Of a stretch of DNA of 64,000 bases, positions 45,190 through 54,357 are shown piece by piece. This DNA comes from Thermococcus sp. (GTDB lineage Archaea; Methanobacteriota_B; Thermococci; Thermococcales; Thermococcaceae), in contig NZ_WANV01000038.1 of assembly GCF_015521605.1 (NCBI RefSeq), positions 1 through 64,000 on the forward strand, given 5' to 3'. The notes beneath the pieces were generated by a model. It was not told the DNA's origin. It worked only from the letters and a program-made list of their open reading frames with translations, and did no database searches. Numbering within the stretch: the stretch's first letter is position 1; each line of letters begins with the position of its first letter. The translations under genes and the position numbers were made by a program.

Positions 45190-46275
45190 ATGAATATGAA
45201 GCTCATCCACGACCCCATACACGGCCACATTGAACTCGATGACTTCGCGGTTAGACTCGTGGATACGCCGGAGTTCCAGAGGCTCAGGAGGATAACCCAG
45301 CTTGGCCTGGCCTTTTTTGCCTACCCATCCGCCAGGCACACCCGCTTCGAGCACTCGCTCGGGACCTTCCACCTCGCCAAAAGGATACGCGAGCACAACT
45401 CTGAAATTGAGGAAGGCGCAGTTTACGCGGCCCTGCTCCACGACCTTGGCCACTACCCCTTCAGCCACACCCTTGAGGCCCTCTACCCGAGGCATGAGGA
45501 GAACACGAAATGGTTCATAAGGCACGGCGAAATCGGCGACGTGGTGAGGGAACGCTATTCCATTGAGGAGTTCCTCAAGCTCCTCAAGCACCCCCTCGTG
45601 AGCGGAGACATCGATGCCGACCGGATGGACTACCTCGTGCGTGACGCTTACTACACCGGCGCCGCCTACGGAGTCGTTGACCTGGACAGACTCGTGAGAA
45701 ACCTCTGCTACGATGGGGAAAAGCTGGTGGTCGGGGAAAAGGGCATCATAGCGGCGCAGAGCCTCCTCCTAGCAAGGAGCATGATGTACCCCACCGTTTA
45801 CCAGCATCACGTTTCGAGGATAGCCAGCTCGATGCTGGTGAAGGCGGTGGAGCTTGAGGGAATACCCTATAGAGAAATAAGAGCCATGGACGAGGTTGAC
45901 TTGGTTGCGAGGCTCAGGAAGAGCGAGAAACCCGAGGTCAGGGAGCTGATAAACGCCATAGACAGCAGGAGGCTCTACAAGCGCGTTCTTTACAGCGGTG
46001 ATGACCCGGGCAGGGAGTTCTTTGAGGAACTCGGGAGGGAACTCGATGCCGAGTTCGGTCATCTGGTCTTACTGGACTATCCCCCAAAGCCGAAGTTCGA
46101 GGAGAAGAACGCTTTTGTAGTTGTGGGAGGGATGTTCAAACGATTGAGCGAGGTATCGCCCCTCGTCCGCTCCCTTGTTGAGCTGAAGGACACCCACTGG
46201 CGCTGGGGCGTCTACGCGAGGGCGGACGTGGTGGAGAGGGTTGAGAAATTCCTGCGGGCCGGGTTCATTCCATAA
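45190..46275 (+). CDS. HD-superfamily phosphohydrolase (dGTPase/SAMHD1-like)
   Basis: A 361-residue protein with 'IHDPIHGHIELDD' at the N-terminus, 'RLRRITQLGLAFFAYPSARHTRFEHSLGT', 'LLHDLGHYPFSHTLE' (the HD pair) and 'SGDIDADRMDYLVRDAYYTGAAYG'. These are the residues of the metal-dependent dNTP/oligonucleotide phosphohydrolase family. A TATA-like TTTATTAA at 45163-45170 places the RNA start near 45190; an alternative ATG at 45196 is possible. Confidence 0.9.
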   Translation: MNMKLIHDPIHGHIELDDFAVRLVDTPEFQRLRRITQLGLAFFAYPSARHTRFEHSLGTFHLAKRIREHNSEIEEGAVYAALLHDLGHYPFSHTLEALYPRHEENTKWFIRHGEIGDVVRERYSIEEFLKLLKHPLVSGDIDADRMDYLVRDAYYTGAAYGVVDLDRLVRNLCYDGEKLVVGEKGIIAAQSLLLARSMMYPTVYQHHVSRIASSMLVKAVELEGIPYREIRAMDEVDLVARLRKSEKPEVRELINAIDSRRLYKRVLYSGDDPGREFFEELGRELDAEFGHLVLLDYPPKPKFEEKNAFVVVGGMFKRLSEVSPLVRSLVELKDTHWRWGVYARADVVERVEKFLRAGFIP

Positions 46276-46396
46276 CCCAAAACCTTAAGTAGTTTGAACG
46301 TCCGGAGCACCTCTCCATTTCTCCACTGGGAAAGATTTATAACCGGCCTTCTTAAGTGAGTGGTGAACAAGCTCATCAGGTTAGAAGGTGGTGTAG

Positions 46397-48595
46397 ATGG
46401 GAAGAAGGGAAGAGATGATTGCGAAGATCAAGGAGCTTATGACCCAGCCTGAGAGGATCAGGAACATGGGTATCGCCGCTCACATTGACCACGGTAAGAC
46501 CACGCTGAGCGACAACCTGCTCGCCGGTGCTGGAATGATAAGCGAGGAGCTCGCCGGAAAGCAGCTCGTCCTCGACTTCGACGAGCAGGAGCAGGCGAGG
46601 GGTATCACCATCAACGCGGCCAACGTTTCGATGGTTCACAACTACGAGGGTCAGGACTACCTCATCAACCTCATAGACACCCCGGGTCACGTCGACTTCG
46701 GTGGTGACGTTACCAGGGCCATGCGTGCCATCGACGGTGCGATCATAGTCGTTGACGCCGTCGAGGGGGTCATGCCGCAGACCGAGACCGTTCTGAGACA
46801 GGCGTTGAGAGAGTACGTCAAGCCCGTCCTCTTCATCAACAAGGTTGACCGTCTTATCAAGGAGCTCAAGCTCGGCCCGAACGAGATACTCCAGAGGTTT
46901 GCCAAGATAATAACCGACGTCAACAGGCTCATCAAGAAGTACGCCCCGGAGGAGTTCAGGAGCCAGTGGATGGTCAGGGTTGAGGACGGTAGCGTTGCCT
47001 TCGGTAGCGCTTACTACAACTGGGCCCTCAGCGTCCCCTACATGAAGAAGACCGGCGTCTCCTTCAAGGACATAGTCGAGCTCACCAACGCCGGTGACCT
47101 CAAGACCCTCAGGCAGAAGGCCCCACTCCACGTCGTCGTCCTCGACATGGTCGTTAAGCACCTGCCGAACCCCCTTGAGGCCCAGAAATACAGGATTCCG
47201 CACCTCTGGAGGGGCGAGGTCGAGAGCGAGATTGGGCAGGCCATGCTCAAGTGTGACCCGAAGGGCAAGATGGTCATGGTCGTTACCAAGATCATCCTTG
47301 ACAAGCACGCCGGTGAGGTCTCGACCGGCCGTGTCTGGAGCGGTACCGTGAAGACCGGCCAGGAGGTCTACCTCATCAACGCCAAGAGGAAGGCCAGAAT
47401 CCAGCAGGTCGGCATTTACATGGGTCCCGAGAGGGTCAACATGGAGGCCGTTCCGGCAGGAAACATAGTCGCAGTCACCGGTCTGAGGGATGCCATGGCC
47501 GGTGAGACCGTCGCTCAGGAGCAGATCGAGCCGTTCGAGGCCCTCCACTACACCAGCGAGCCGGTCGTTACCGTTGCCATTGAGGCCAAGAACGTCAAGG
47601 ATCTTCCGAAGCTCATCGAGGCGCTTAGACAGCTCGCCAAGGAGGACCCGACCCTGCACGTCAAGATCGACGAGGAGACAGGCCAGCACCTCCTCAGCGG
47701 CATGGGTGAGCTCCACCTTGAGGTCAAGCTCGTCAAGCTCAAGGAAGACTGGAAGCTCGACGTCGACGTTTCCCCGCCGATCGTCGTTTACCGCGAGAGC
47801 GTCAGCAAGATGAGCCCGATAGTCGAAGGAAAGAGCCCGAACAAGCACAACAGGTTCTACATCACCGTCGAGCCGCTTCCGGACGAGATATACCAGGCCA
47901 TCCGCGAGGGCCTCATCCCCGAGGGCAGACCCAAGAACCCGAAGGAGGTAGCCAAGAAGCTCGCCGAGCTCGGTATGGACTACGAGGTCGCCAAGGGCAT
48001 CGTCGACATCTACAACGGCAACCTGTTCCTCGACAACACCAAGGGTATCCAGTACCTCAACGAGGTCATGGATCTGCTCGTTGACGGATTCCACCAGGCC
48101 ATGGACGAGGGTCCGCTCGCCAGGGAGCCTGTCATGAAGGTGATGGTAAGGCTCCACGACGCCAAGATTCACGAGGATAACGTCCACCGCGGCCCGGCCC
48201 AGATCTACCCGGCCATCAGGGGCGCCATCCAGTGTGCCATAATGAAGGCCGGACCGATACTCTACGAGCCGTACCAGAAGGTCATCATCAACGTGCCCTA
48301 CGAGTACATGGGCGCCGTCAGCAGGGAGATCAACCAGAGGCGCGGTCAGCTCATCGACATGCGCCAGGAGGGCGAGGTCATGATCATCATCGCCGAGGCC
48401 CCGGTCGCCGAGATGTTCGGATTCGCCGGAGCCATCCGTGGCGCCACCAGTGGAAGGGCCCTCTGGAGCACCGAACATGCGGGCTTCAAGCGTGTCCCGA
48501 ACGAGCTGGCAGTCAACATCATCAGGCAGATCAGGCAGAGGAAGGGCCTCGACCCGAACCCGCCGAAGGAGCAGGACGTCTGCCCGCAGCAGTGA
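46397..48595 (+). CDS. fusA: Elongation factor 2
   Basis: The 732-residue translocase has '[20 protein letters not shown]', 'ARGITINAA', '[12 protein letters not shown]', 'NKVDRL' and, near the C-terminus, the diphthamide loop '[13 protein letters not shown]' with its modified histidine. It moves tRNA and mRNA after peptide transfer. The ATG follows AAGGTGGTG; the TATA box (TTTATAAC) is at about 46336-46343. Strong codon bias also produces long open frames on the opposite strand, which are not genes. Confidence 0.98.
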   Translation: MGRREEMIAKIKELMTQPERIRNMGIAAHIDHGKTTLSDNLLAGAGMISEELAGKQLVLDFDEQEQARGITINAANVSMVHNYEGQDYLINLIDTPGHVDFGGDVTRAMRAIDGAIIVVDAVEGVMPQTETVLRQALREYVKPVLFINKVDRLIKELKLGPNEILQRFAKIITDVNRLIKKYAPEEFRSQWMVRVEDGSVAFGSAYYNWALSVPYMKKTGVSFKDIVELTNAGDLKTLRQKAPLHVVVLDMVVKHLPNPLEAQKYRIPHLWRGEVESEIGQAMLKCDPKGKMVMVVTKIILDKHAGEVSTGRVWSGTVKTGQEVYLINAKRKARIQQVGIYMGPERVNMEAVPAGNIVAVTGLRDAMAGETVAQEQIEPFEALHYTSEPVVTVAIEAKNVKDLPKLIEALRQLAKEDPTLHVKIDEETGQHLLSGMGELHLEVKLVKLKEDWKLDVDVSPPIVVYRESVSKMSPIVEGKSPNKHNRFYITVEPLPDEIYQAIREGLIPEGRPKNPKEVAKKLAELGMDYEVAKGIVDIYNGNLFLDNTKGIQYLNEVMDLLVDGFHQAMDEGPLAREPVMKVMVRLHDAKIHEDNVHRGPAQIYPAIRGAIQCAIMKAGPILYEPYQKVIINVPYEYMGAVSREINQRRGQLIDMRQEGEVMIIIAEAPVAEMFGFAGAIRGATSGRALWSTEHAGFKRVPNELAVNIIRQIRQRKGLDPNPPKEQDVCPQQ

Positions 48596-48831
48596 GGGCT
48601 TTTCGCCCTCCAAGCTTTTCTCTTCCGGCTTTTACCTTTCACACGTTCATTCCTGCCAGATCATCCTTAACCAAACACGGAGTTTATGGTTGACCGTGAG
48701 ATACTGGCATTATGGCCTCTGAGGGATGGATACTGGCGATGAAGGCTGAACTTGCGAGTTCGCCCTAAAAATTGACAGATTCCTGCCAACTCTCATTAGT
48801 TAACTTTTTAAACCCGCTTCGTAACTTAGGG
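48596..48831. other. Intergenic stretch between fusA and the structured RNA
   Basis: This 236-base stretch has no supported gene. GATACTGGC occurs twice (around 48700 and 48729), and GAACT-TGCG-AGTTC forms a small hairpin near 48750. A TATA box (TTTTTAAA, 48805-48812) closes it and points at the RNA candidate that follows. Confidence 0.5.
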
Positions 48832-48895
48832 TCGGAACTCATGAGGCCTCCCCGAGAAACGGCGGGTTTCCCGCCCGAGGGGGCCGAGGTTCGAA
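48832..48895 (+). ncRNA. Candidate structured small RNA upstream of tef1
   Basis: TCGGAACTC (48832-48840) pairs with GAGGTTCGA (48886-48894) with one A.G mismatch and one G.U. Above a four-base bulge, GGCCTCCCC pairs with GGGGGCC, then an internal loop GAGAAAC/CGA leads to a perfect GGCGGG-TTT-CCCGCC hairpin. A TATA box at 48805-48812 places transcription start near 48832, exactly at the first paired base, and the TATA of tef1 follows at about 48898. It may be an H/ACA-like or other independent RNA. No target was identified. Confidence 0.55.
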
Positions 48896-48953
48896 AGATT
48901 TAAAAGGCCATCCTAGTCAACGAGACTAGACCAAAATATGGAGGTGTATGAAA

Positions 48954-50240
48954 ATGGCTAAGGAGAAGCCGCACGTTAACATCGTCTTTATAGGCCACGT
49001 CGACCACGGAAAGAGCACCACCATCGGAAGGCTGCTCTTCGACACCGCCAACATACCGGAGAACATCATCAAGAAGTTCGAGGAGATGGGTGAGAAGGGT
49101 AAGTCCTTCAAGTTCGCCTGGGTCATGGACAGGCTCAAGGAGGAGCGCGAGAGGGGTATCACCATCGACGTCGCCCACACCAAGTTCGAGACCCCGCACA
49201 GGTACATCACCATCATCGACGCTCCGGGCCACAGGGACTTCGTTAAGAACATGATCACCGGTGCCAGCCAGGCCGACGCTGCAGTTCTCGTCGTCGCCGC
49301 CACCGACGGTGTCATGCCGCAGACCAAGGAGCACGCCTTCCTTGCCAGGACCCTCGGTATCAACCACATTATCGTTGCCATCAACAAGATGGACATGGTC
49401 GACTACGACGAGAAGAAGTTCAAGCAGGTCGCCGAGCAGGTCAAGAAGCTCCTTATGATGCTCGGCTACAAGGACTTCCCGATCATCCCGATCAGCGCTT
49501 GGGAGGGTGACAACGTCGTTAAGAAGAGCGACAAGATGCCCTGGTACAACGGCCCGACCCTCATCGACGCTCTCGACCAGATCCCCGAGCCGCCGAAGCC
49601 GACCGACAAGCCGCTCCGCATCCCGATTCAGGACGTCTACTCAATCAAAGGTGTCGGTACCGTCCCGGTCGGCCGTGTCGAGACCGGTGTCCTCCGCGTC
49701 GGTGACGTCGTCATCTTCGAGCCTGCTTCAACGATCTTCCACAAGCCGATCCAGGGTGAGGTTAAGAGCATCGAGATGCACCACGAGGCCATGCAGGAGG
49801 CCCTTCCGGGTGACAACATCGGATTCAACGTCCGTGGCGTTGGTAAGATCGACATAAAGCGCGGTGACGTTGCCGGACACACCAACAACCCGCCGACCGT
49901 CGTCAGGCCGAAGGACACCTTCAAGGCCCAGATCATCGTCCTCAACCACCCGACCGCCATCACCGTCGGCTACACCCCGGTTCTCCACGCGCACACCCTC
50001 CAGGTCGCCGTCAGGTTCGAGCAGCTCCTCGCCAAGCTCGACCCGAGGACCGGCAACATCGTCGAGGAGAACCCGCAGTTCATCAAGACCGGTGACTCCG
50101 CCATCGTCGTCCTCAGGCCGACCAAGCCGATGGTCATCGAGCCGGTCAAGGAGATACCGCAGATGGGCAGGTTCGCCATCCGTGACATGGGCCAGACCGT
50201 CGCCGCCGGTATGGTCATATCCATCCAGAAGGGCGAGTGA
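48954..50240 (+). CDS. tef1: Elongation factor 1-alpha
   Basis: The 428-residue GTPase has '[17 protein letters not shown]', '[12 protein letters not shown]', '[22 protein letters not shown]' and '[12 protein letters not shown]', then domains II and III. It carries aminoacyl-tRNA to the ribosome. The ATG at 48954 follows GGAGGTG. The gene's own TATA (TTTAAAAG, about 48899-48906) is next to the structured RNA candidate. It is followed after 52 bases by S10 and then tRNA-Ser. Confidence 0.98.
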   Translation: MAKEKPHVNIVFIGHVDHGKSTTIGRLLFDTANIPENIIKKFEEMGEKGKSFKFAWVMDRLKEERERGITIDVAHTKFETPHRYITIIDAPGHRDFVKNMITGASQADAAVLVVAATDGVMPQTKEHAFLARTLGINHIIVAINKMDMVDYDEKKFKQVAEQVKKLLMMLGYKDFPIIPISAWEGDNVVKKSDKMPWYNGPTLIDALDQIPEPPKPTDKPLRIPIQDVYSIKGVGTVPVGRVETGVLRVGDVVIFEPASTIFHKPIQGEVKSIEMHHEAMQEALPGDNIGFNVRGVGKIDIKRGDVAGHTNNPPTVVRPKDTFKAQIIVLNHPTAITVGYTPVLHAHTLQVAVRFEQLLAKLDPRTGNIVEENPQFIKTGDSAIVVLRPTKPMVIEPVKEIPQMGRFAIRDMGQTVAAGMVISIQKGE

Positions 50241-50292
50241 AGCCCTTCTCTGACCTTTCCTTTACTTCCTGGAACTTTTAGGAGGGACGGAA

Positions 50293-50601
50293 ATGCAGAA
50301 GGCAAGGATTAAGCTCGCAAGCACCAACATTAAGGCCCTCAACGAGGTCACCGACCAGATCAAGCAGATAGCCGAGAGGACCGGCGTCAGGATGAGCGGC
50401 CCGATACCGCTTCCGACCAAGAGAATAAGGATCACCACCAGGAAGAGCCCGGACGGCGAGGGTACCGCAACCTTCGACAAGTTTGAGCTCCGCGTCCACA
50501 AGAGGCTCGTTGACATCGAGGCCGACGAAAGGGCCATGCGCCAGATCATGCGCATCCGCGTTCCGGAAGACGTCACCATTGAGATCGAGCTTATCTCATG
50601 A
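50293..50601 (+). CDS. rps10: Ribosomal protein S10 (uS10)
   Basis: The 102-residue protein has '[55 protein letters not shown]' and '[25 protein letters not shown]', the standard S10 sequence. It is part of the small-subunit head. AGGAGGGACGG precedes the ATG. It is cotranscribed with tef1 in most Thermococcales, and tRNA-Ser follows 16 bases downstream. Confidence 0.98.
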   Translation: MQKARIKLASTNIKALNEVTDQIKQIAERTGVRMSGPIPLPTKRIRITTRKSPDGEGTATFDKFELRVHKRLVDIEADERAMRQIMRIRVPEDVTIEIELIS

Positions 50602-50617
50602 TTCTCCTCCTTTTTGC

Positions 50618-50704
50618 GCCGGGGTAGCCTAGCCTGGGAAGGCGCGGGCCTGGAGAGTCCGTGGGCGTTAGCCCGCCAGGGTTCAAATCCCTGCCCCGGC
50701 GCCA
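50618..50704 (+). tRNA. tRNA-Ser (anticodon GGA)
   Basis: The acceptor stem is GCCGGGG/CCCCGGC, the D-arm GCC/GGC and the anticodon stem CGGGC/GTCCG, with loop CTGGAGA giving anticodon GGA. A long GTGGGCGTTAGCCCGC variable arm marks it as serine. The T-loop is TTCAAAT between CAGGG and CCCTG. Discriminator G and an encoded CCA end it at 50704. The AT-rich island starts immediately after. Confidence 0.96.
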
Positions 50705-50898
50705 AACTCTTCTAAAGAAACTTGAATGACGCCAATGGTTTAATTCTGTACAGATGGCGTATTTGGTTCGGCAATGTGGAGGATAATTGCTTCTTTCCTA
50801 TCAGACCGGCTCATTCGTCCAATCTTTCGAGGCAACAACAAATTACCCAAGAAATTTTAGTCATGATGCTACAAATTATTTTCGATAGTTTAGACATA

Positions 50899-51354
50899 CT
50901 ACTCTCTCTTTGTGGATTTCCGTAGTCTTTTGGCGCAGTTAATGACGTCTTCTATCTTATTAATGTCTCCCATGTTTGCGTATCCAAAAATAATTAGATC
51001 CTTGTTTAATTTTCCTGCAGCTAGTTGAATGAGTGTTTTGTAACTTTTTCTGGCTCCCCCGGCATAATATATCACAACATCATACTGTTTGAGAGCCTCC
51101 AAAACTTGGGGAAGAAGTTCTTGCACCTTATCTTCATTCAAAATTTCATTGTATGGTTCAATAATGGTCTCTGCATGAATGAGGCCATACTTAGCGCTAA
51201 GAACATAGAACGAATACCCTAGCTCTTGAGATTTTCTGTAAAGATATCGTATCCGAGAAGATTTATACACTTTCCATGCGGGTCCTGGTTCAGTGCTTTT
51301 TTTGTTTCCACAAGCAGTTATCACTATTATCCTATTACTTCTGTGAGCATTCAC
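50899..51354 (-). CDS. YaaA/DUF6884-like protein of the 7-deazaguanine system
   Basis: A 151-residue protein. 'IIVITACGNKKS' at the start, 'PAWKVYKSSRIRYLYRKS', 'SFYVLSAKYGLI' and 'PYNEIL' are the DUF6884/YaaA-like signature, with an invariant Cys and Lys-Lys near the front. Some bacterial Dpd systems have, as I recall, a YaaA-type protein (DpdC) that converts inserted dPreQ0 to the amide form; this one is a candidate for such a step. The start is GTG at 51354 behind GGGGGT. It is the last gene of the operon and follows the transglycosylase by 15 bases. Confidence 0.8.
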   Translation of the reverse strand: MNAHRSNRIIVITACGNKKSTEPGPAWKVYKSSRIRYLYRKSQELGYSFYVLSAKYGLIHAETIIEPYNEILNEDKVQELLPQVLEALKQYDVVIYYAGGARKSYKTLIQLAAGKLNKDLIIFGYANMGDINKIEDVINCAKRLRKSTKRE

Positions 51355-51369
51355 AAAAATACCCCCATT

Positions 51370-52422
51370 TTAGTAGTTTAGATAATGGATAATTTCAAGC
51401 TGGGATCTTTGTTTTAAAATGTATTCGAAAATCTTTTTGTATACTTTATGTCCCTTGATTATGCTTCTAACGTATTCCTCGTAAGTACCTTCTTTTATAT
51501 GAGCACGTATTTTGTATATTTCTTTCTGGTAAACCCACGCATTATGAATTGCTCTCAATGTGAATTTTGTTCTTAGACCCTCCAATCCATGCTCTCTGCA
51601 GGCCGGACACTGGCATCTCTTTACAATATCGACTTCGTTAGGAGACAAGTCAGGGTACTTCTCACTTGTTTTTCCGGTTATGTATCTATCTCCTATCCCA
51701 GGTAGTTGAATTGCACCAAATGCTGCTTTGGATCTCCAAGAGGAACTGTCAATTGAATCGGCCCCTGACAAGAACATAATGTGCATTGTTAAAGAGCTCC
51801 CGACACCAAATACATGAAGCTTTCTGTCAGGAATTAATTTTTTGATGAACATTATTACATCTATGGCCTTATACAATCCACCCTTGCCCCCTTTAATTCC
51901 CTTCGCTAAAGGCACTAAGCTTCCGATACCATAGATATCAAACTCACCGATTTTCTCCAATTCTCGTATATACCATTCCAGGGATTCCTTGTTGTATCCA
52001 TGGATTACAGGTATTAATACAGGGTTATCTCCCCTTTTGATTTCAACCATTGTTTTTAGATTCTCTAGACTATTACGTTGTCTTTTTCTAATGATATTCT
52101 CAGGAAGAGATGGAAAAATCGGATGATCAAGAGAAACTGCAAAGTTTGGTTTCCATTCTTCATAAACTTCAACTAACTTCTCAGGGGATATTGGAACCTC
52201 ATTGTGTTTCATGAATAGAAATCCACCAGAATCTATAGCCACAACTCCATCGAACTTTAAATAATTATGAACTTTTTGTTTTTTGATCCTTTCTGAGATC
52301 ATAGGTTTTTTCAAGATGTCATATGCATTTAGCATAACTCCCTCGATGTCGAAATATTTCCATGGCTTTGGACTAGCCTTTGCTTGTTGAGTTAACCATA
52401 AAAATGGAAACTCAAGTTTCAT
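51370..52422 (-). CDS. DpdA-like transglycosylase (TGT superfamily)
   Basis: A 350-residue TIM-barrel TGT. The two catalytic aspartates are conserved: D64 in 'AIDSGGF' and D225 in 'GADSIDSSSW'. The zinc site is C270, C272, C275 and H293 ('CQCPACREHG', 'AIHNAW'). 'HVFGVGS' is the strand-7 motif. It has no PUA domain and differs from archaeal tRNA-TGT, which carries long C-terminal domains. The SIDSSSW version and the neighbourhood point to the DpdA branch that swaps guanine in DNA for preQ0. The ATG follows GGTGAT and overlaps the ArcS-like gene by 11 bases. Confidence 0.85.
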   Translation of the reverse strand: MKLEFPFLWLTQQAKASPKPWKYFDIEGVMLNAYDILKKPMISERIKKQKVHNYLKFDGVVAIDSGGFLFMKHNEVPISPEKLVEVYEEWKPNFAVSLDHPIFPSLPENIIRKRQRNSLENLKTMVEIKRGDNPVLIPVIHGYNKESLEWYIRELEKIGEFDIYGIGSLVPLAKGIKGGKGGLYKAIDVIMFIKKLIPDRKLHVFGVGSSLTMHIMFLSGADSIDSSSWRSKAAFGAIQLPGIGDRYITGKTSEKYPDLSPNEVDIVKRCQCPACREHGLEGLRTKFTLRAIHNAWVYQKEIYKIRAHIKEGTYEEYVRSIIKGHKVYKKIFEYILKQRSQLEIIHYLNY

Positions 52423-53206
52423 TTGAAATCACCTTCGTTATGGCTTTAATTAGATAGTGCTTGAGGTATTCTTGAGCATCTGGGTGTGCTATACCATACA
52501 TATCCCATGCGAATCTACCATGCTTACTAACGATGCTCTCAATCATCTGCTTGGTGGGTAGTATTTCGACATCAACTCCTGACGTCTTAACTGCAAGCTC
52601 CATCATTCTCCTGTGAGTGTGATACGGCTTTTGTTTTAATGTGGATGAATATGTCCTAATAAATGCAATTCTAAAAACATAGTGGTTCTTTGTCCTTTTA
52701 AGATATTTTGCAATGCTTGAACTTATCATCTCGATACTTCTATCAACACATTCTCTTTCATAAGGAAGCTTGTATTTTCTAACCCACCATTCAAATAATC
52801 CTGGAACATCATACCATTCGTCCTTCCAATTAAACCATGTTCCTTTCTTTCCATAAAATTCTTCAGGAACTAGCCCAAATGGCTCAGATATTGTTACTAA
52901 GTGAATATATTTACTATACTTTCCTAAACTATTTAATGTCTTGAAGAGAACTCTATATGACCGAGACTCCCAAAAGGGTTTTACAGTTGAACATGGGTAC
53001 AATAGCAAAATCTTTTTTTCAGATGGGGGCAAGTATTCTGTAGATATGAATTGAAACCAATTTTGAATCCTGGAATTGTTTTGAATCAGCTCACAGACTT
53101 CCTTGGGAGTGTATGCACACAATTCAGGCAATATTTTCACATTTTTTGCATGTCGTAGTGACACATTTTGATAAAGCCATGCTCTTATTTTATCGTCCGT
53201 CTTCAT
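52412..53206 (-). CDS. ArcS-like (DUF5591) protein
   Basis: A 264-residue protein with the ArcS/TgtA2 core: 'LLLYPCSTVKPFWESRSYR' (PCSxxKP at residues 71-77), 'HLVTISEPFGLVPEEF' and 'WYDVPGLFEW'. Archaeosine synthase ArcS converts preQ0 in tRNA to a lysine adduct on the way to archaeosine; full-length ArcS also has zinc and PUA domains for tRNA, which are missing here. Lacking them, it could act on another nucleic acid. It shares an operon with the DpdA-like protein. The ATG follows GGGGGA. Confidence 0.78.
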   Translation of the reverse strand: MKTDDKIRAWLYQNVSLRHAKNVKILPELCAYTPKEVCELIQNNSRIQNWFQFISTEYLPPSEKKILLLYPCSTVKPFWESRSYRVLFKTLNSLGKYSKYIHLVTISEPFGLVPEEFYGKKGTWFNWKDEWYDVPGLFEWWVRKYKLPYERECVDRSIEMISSSIAKYLKRTKNHYVFRIAFIRTYSSTLKQKPYHTHRRMMELAVKTSGVDVEILPTKQMIESIVSKHGRFAWDMYGIAHPDAQEYLKHYLIKAITKVISNET

Positions 53207-53230
53207 GAAGATTCCCCCTCACTCTTGCGC

Positions 53231-54334
53231 TTATCTTATCCAAAGGTTAAATATCGGGGATGTTGCTGATTCTTTGGTTATAATCTCCTCATATAATACT
53301 TGTGCACATCCTTCTCGTATAGTACATTTCTCATGGGCTAACAATGCAGGAATTGGCAATCCATGCCCCGGGATTGTCCAGTAGTTCAAAACTTCGATAA
53401 CATCGTTGAGTTCCTCTTGGGTTAATTGGCTCTTCGTGGCGATCTCTATCCGTAGAATTGGAGATCTGGCGTTTCTCTGATAGAACAAATAGTATATCTT
53501 AATACCCTTTTCTGAGTATTTAAGCTCAATTTCATTTTGGGGGATTTCTTCAGTTAACATTGTCGATAGTGGTCCTACATAATTTGGATTTAATTTGAAT
53601 CTGTAGAATTTAAACATTGTAGCGATTAAATACAAATCATTATGGAATTTATTTAACATGCTATTTAACTCTGGAAATTCTTGGGAAATATGTTCAATAA
53701 GCTTCCGGTCTCGTATTCTTTTTACACATCCCAGAACCCGATTTCCATTTTTCAAGACTTCATAAATAGCGCTGGTTCGATAGCTGGTATATTCCCTAGG
53801 ATCTACATAGGGATTATCAACCATAAATGGGGGATCAATTATCGGCCCATCAAGAAAAATATTGGAATCTGATATTTTCTCATCGGCAATTGTCCTGATT
53901 TCACTGCTTTCTAGATATAACATTAAATAAGAGGCATATTTCTTTGCTTGGGATTCATCTATAGCTTCAATCTTCCTTATCGTTGCGAAGTACTTTGAAT
54001 CGACATCTCTATCAAGCCCATTTTTGAAAACAATCCTCACTGAAGATAGAGGGACATACCAAATACCACCCATCCCTCCAATTACTTGAAAACTTCCATC
54101 AATGCCAATAGCTGTGTGAGAAAAAGATGAGGCATTTGTGTTTTTTACAATGAAATATGACGGCAAAGTATCTAAGATTGACTTAACTGCATTGTCCAAG
54201 ATCCTAAATAGTTGTTTAGTTTCATTACTAAGTTTGTGGGCATCATGAACTAACTTATTTAGTATTTCTCCCTCAGTCATATTGAACTCTAGACGCTTTT
54301 TCTCTTCTATGATTTCCTTATATAGTTGCTTCAT
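53231..54334 (-). CDS. nurA: NurA-family nuclease
   Basis: A 367-residue NurA-domain protein: 'HTAIGIDGSFQVIGGMGGIWYVPLSSVRI' with D79, 'IFLDGPIIDPP' with D162, and 'PALLAHEKCTIREG' near the end, the three NurA metal-site blocks. NurA with HerA resects DNA ends; here it lies two genes after HerA, separated by the large ATPase. It is likely a dedicated copy rather than the recombination NurA of the core genome. The start at 54334 suits AGAGGTG better than the ATG two codons earlier, which is too close to it. Confidence 0.85.
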   Translation of the reverse strand: MKQLYKEIIEEKKRLEFNMTEGEILNKLVHDAHKLSNETKQLFRILDNAVKSILDTLPSYFIVKNTNASSFSHTAIGIDGSFQVIGGMGGIWYVPLSSVRIVFKNGLDRDVDSKYFATIRKIEAIDESQAKKYASYLMLYLESSEIRTIADEKISDSNIFLDGPIIDPPFMVDNPYVDPREYTSYRTSAIYEVLKNGNRVLGCVKRIRDRKLIEHISQEFPELNSMLNKFHNDLYLIATMFKFYRFKLNPNYVGPLSTMLTEEIPQNEIELKYSEKGIKIYYLFYQRNARSPILRIEIATKSQLTQEELNDVIEVLNYWTIPGHGLPIPALLAHEKCTIREGCAQVLYEEIITKESATSPIFNLWIR

Positions 54335-54357
54335 AACCATTTCACCTCTAAGGCATG

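Noticed and set aside
46376-48613. 745-codon open frame on the minus strand opposite EF-2
   Set aside because: It mirrors the highly biased codons of fusA, has no ribosome site and its composition is not protein-like; the plus strand is unmistakably EF-2.
48696-48760. C/D-box guide RNA between fusA and tef1
   Set aside because: GTGAGAT, CTGA, GCGATGA and CTGA occur in order, but the C boxes fit poorly and spacing leaves no proper guide.
50722-50925. 67-codon plus-strand frame after tRNA-Ser
   Set aside because: No ribosome site, runs into the opposite-strand gene, composition not convincing.
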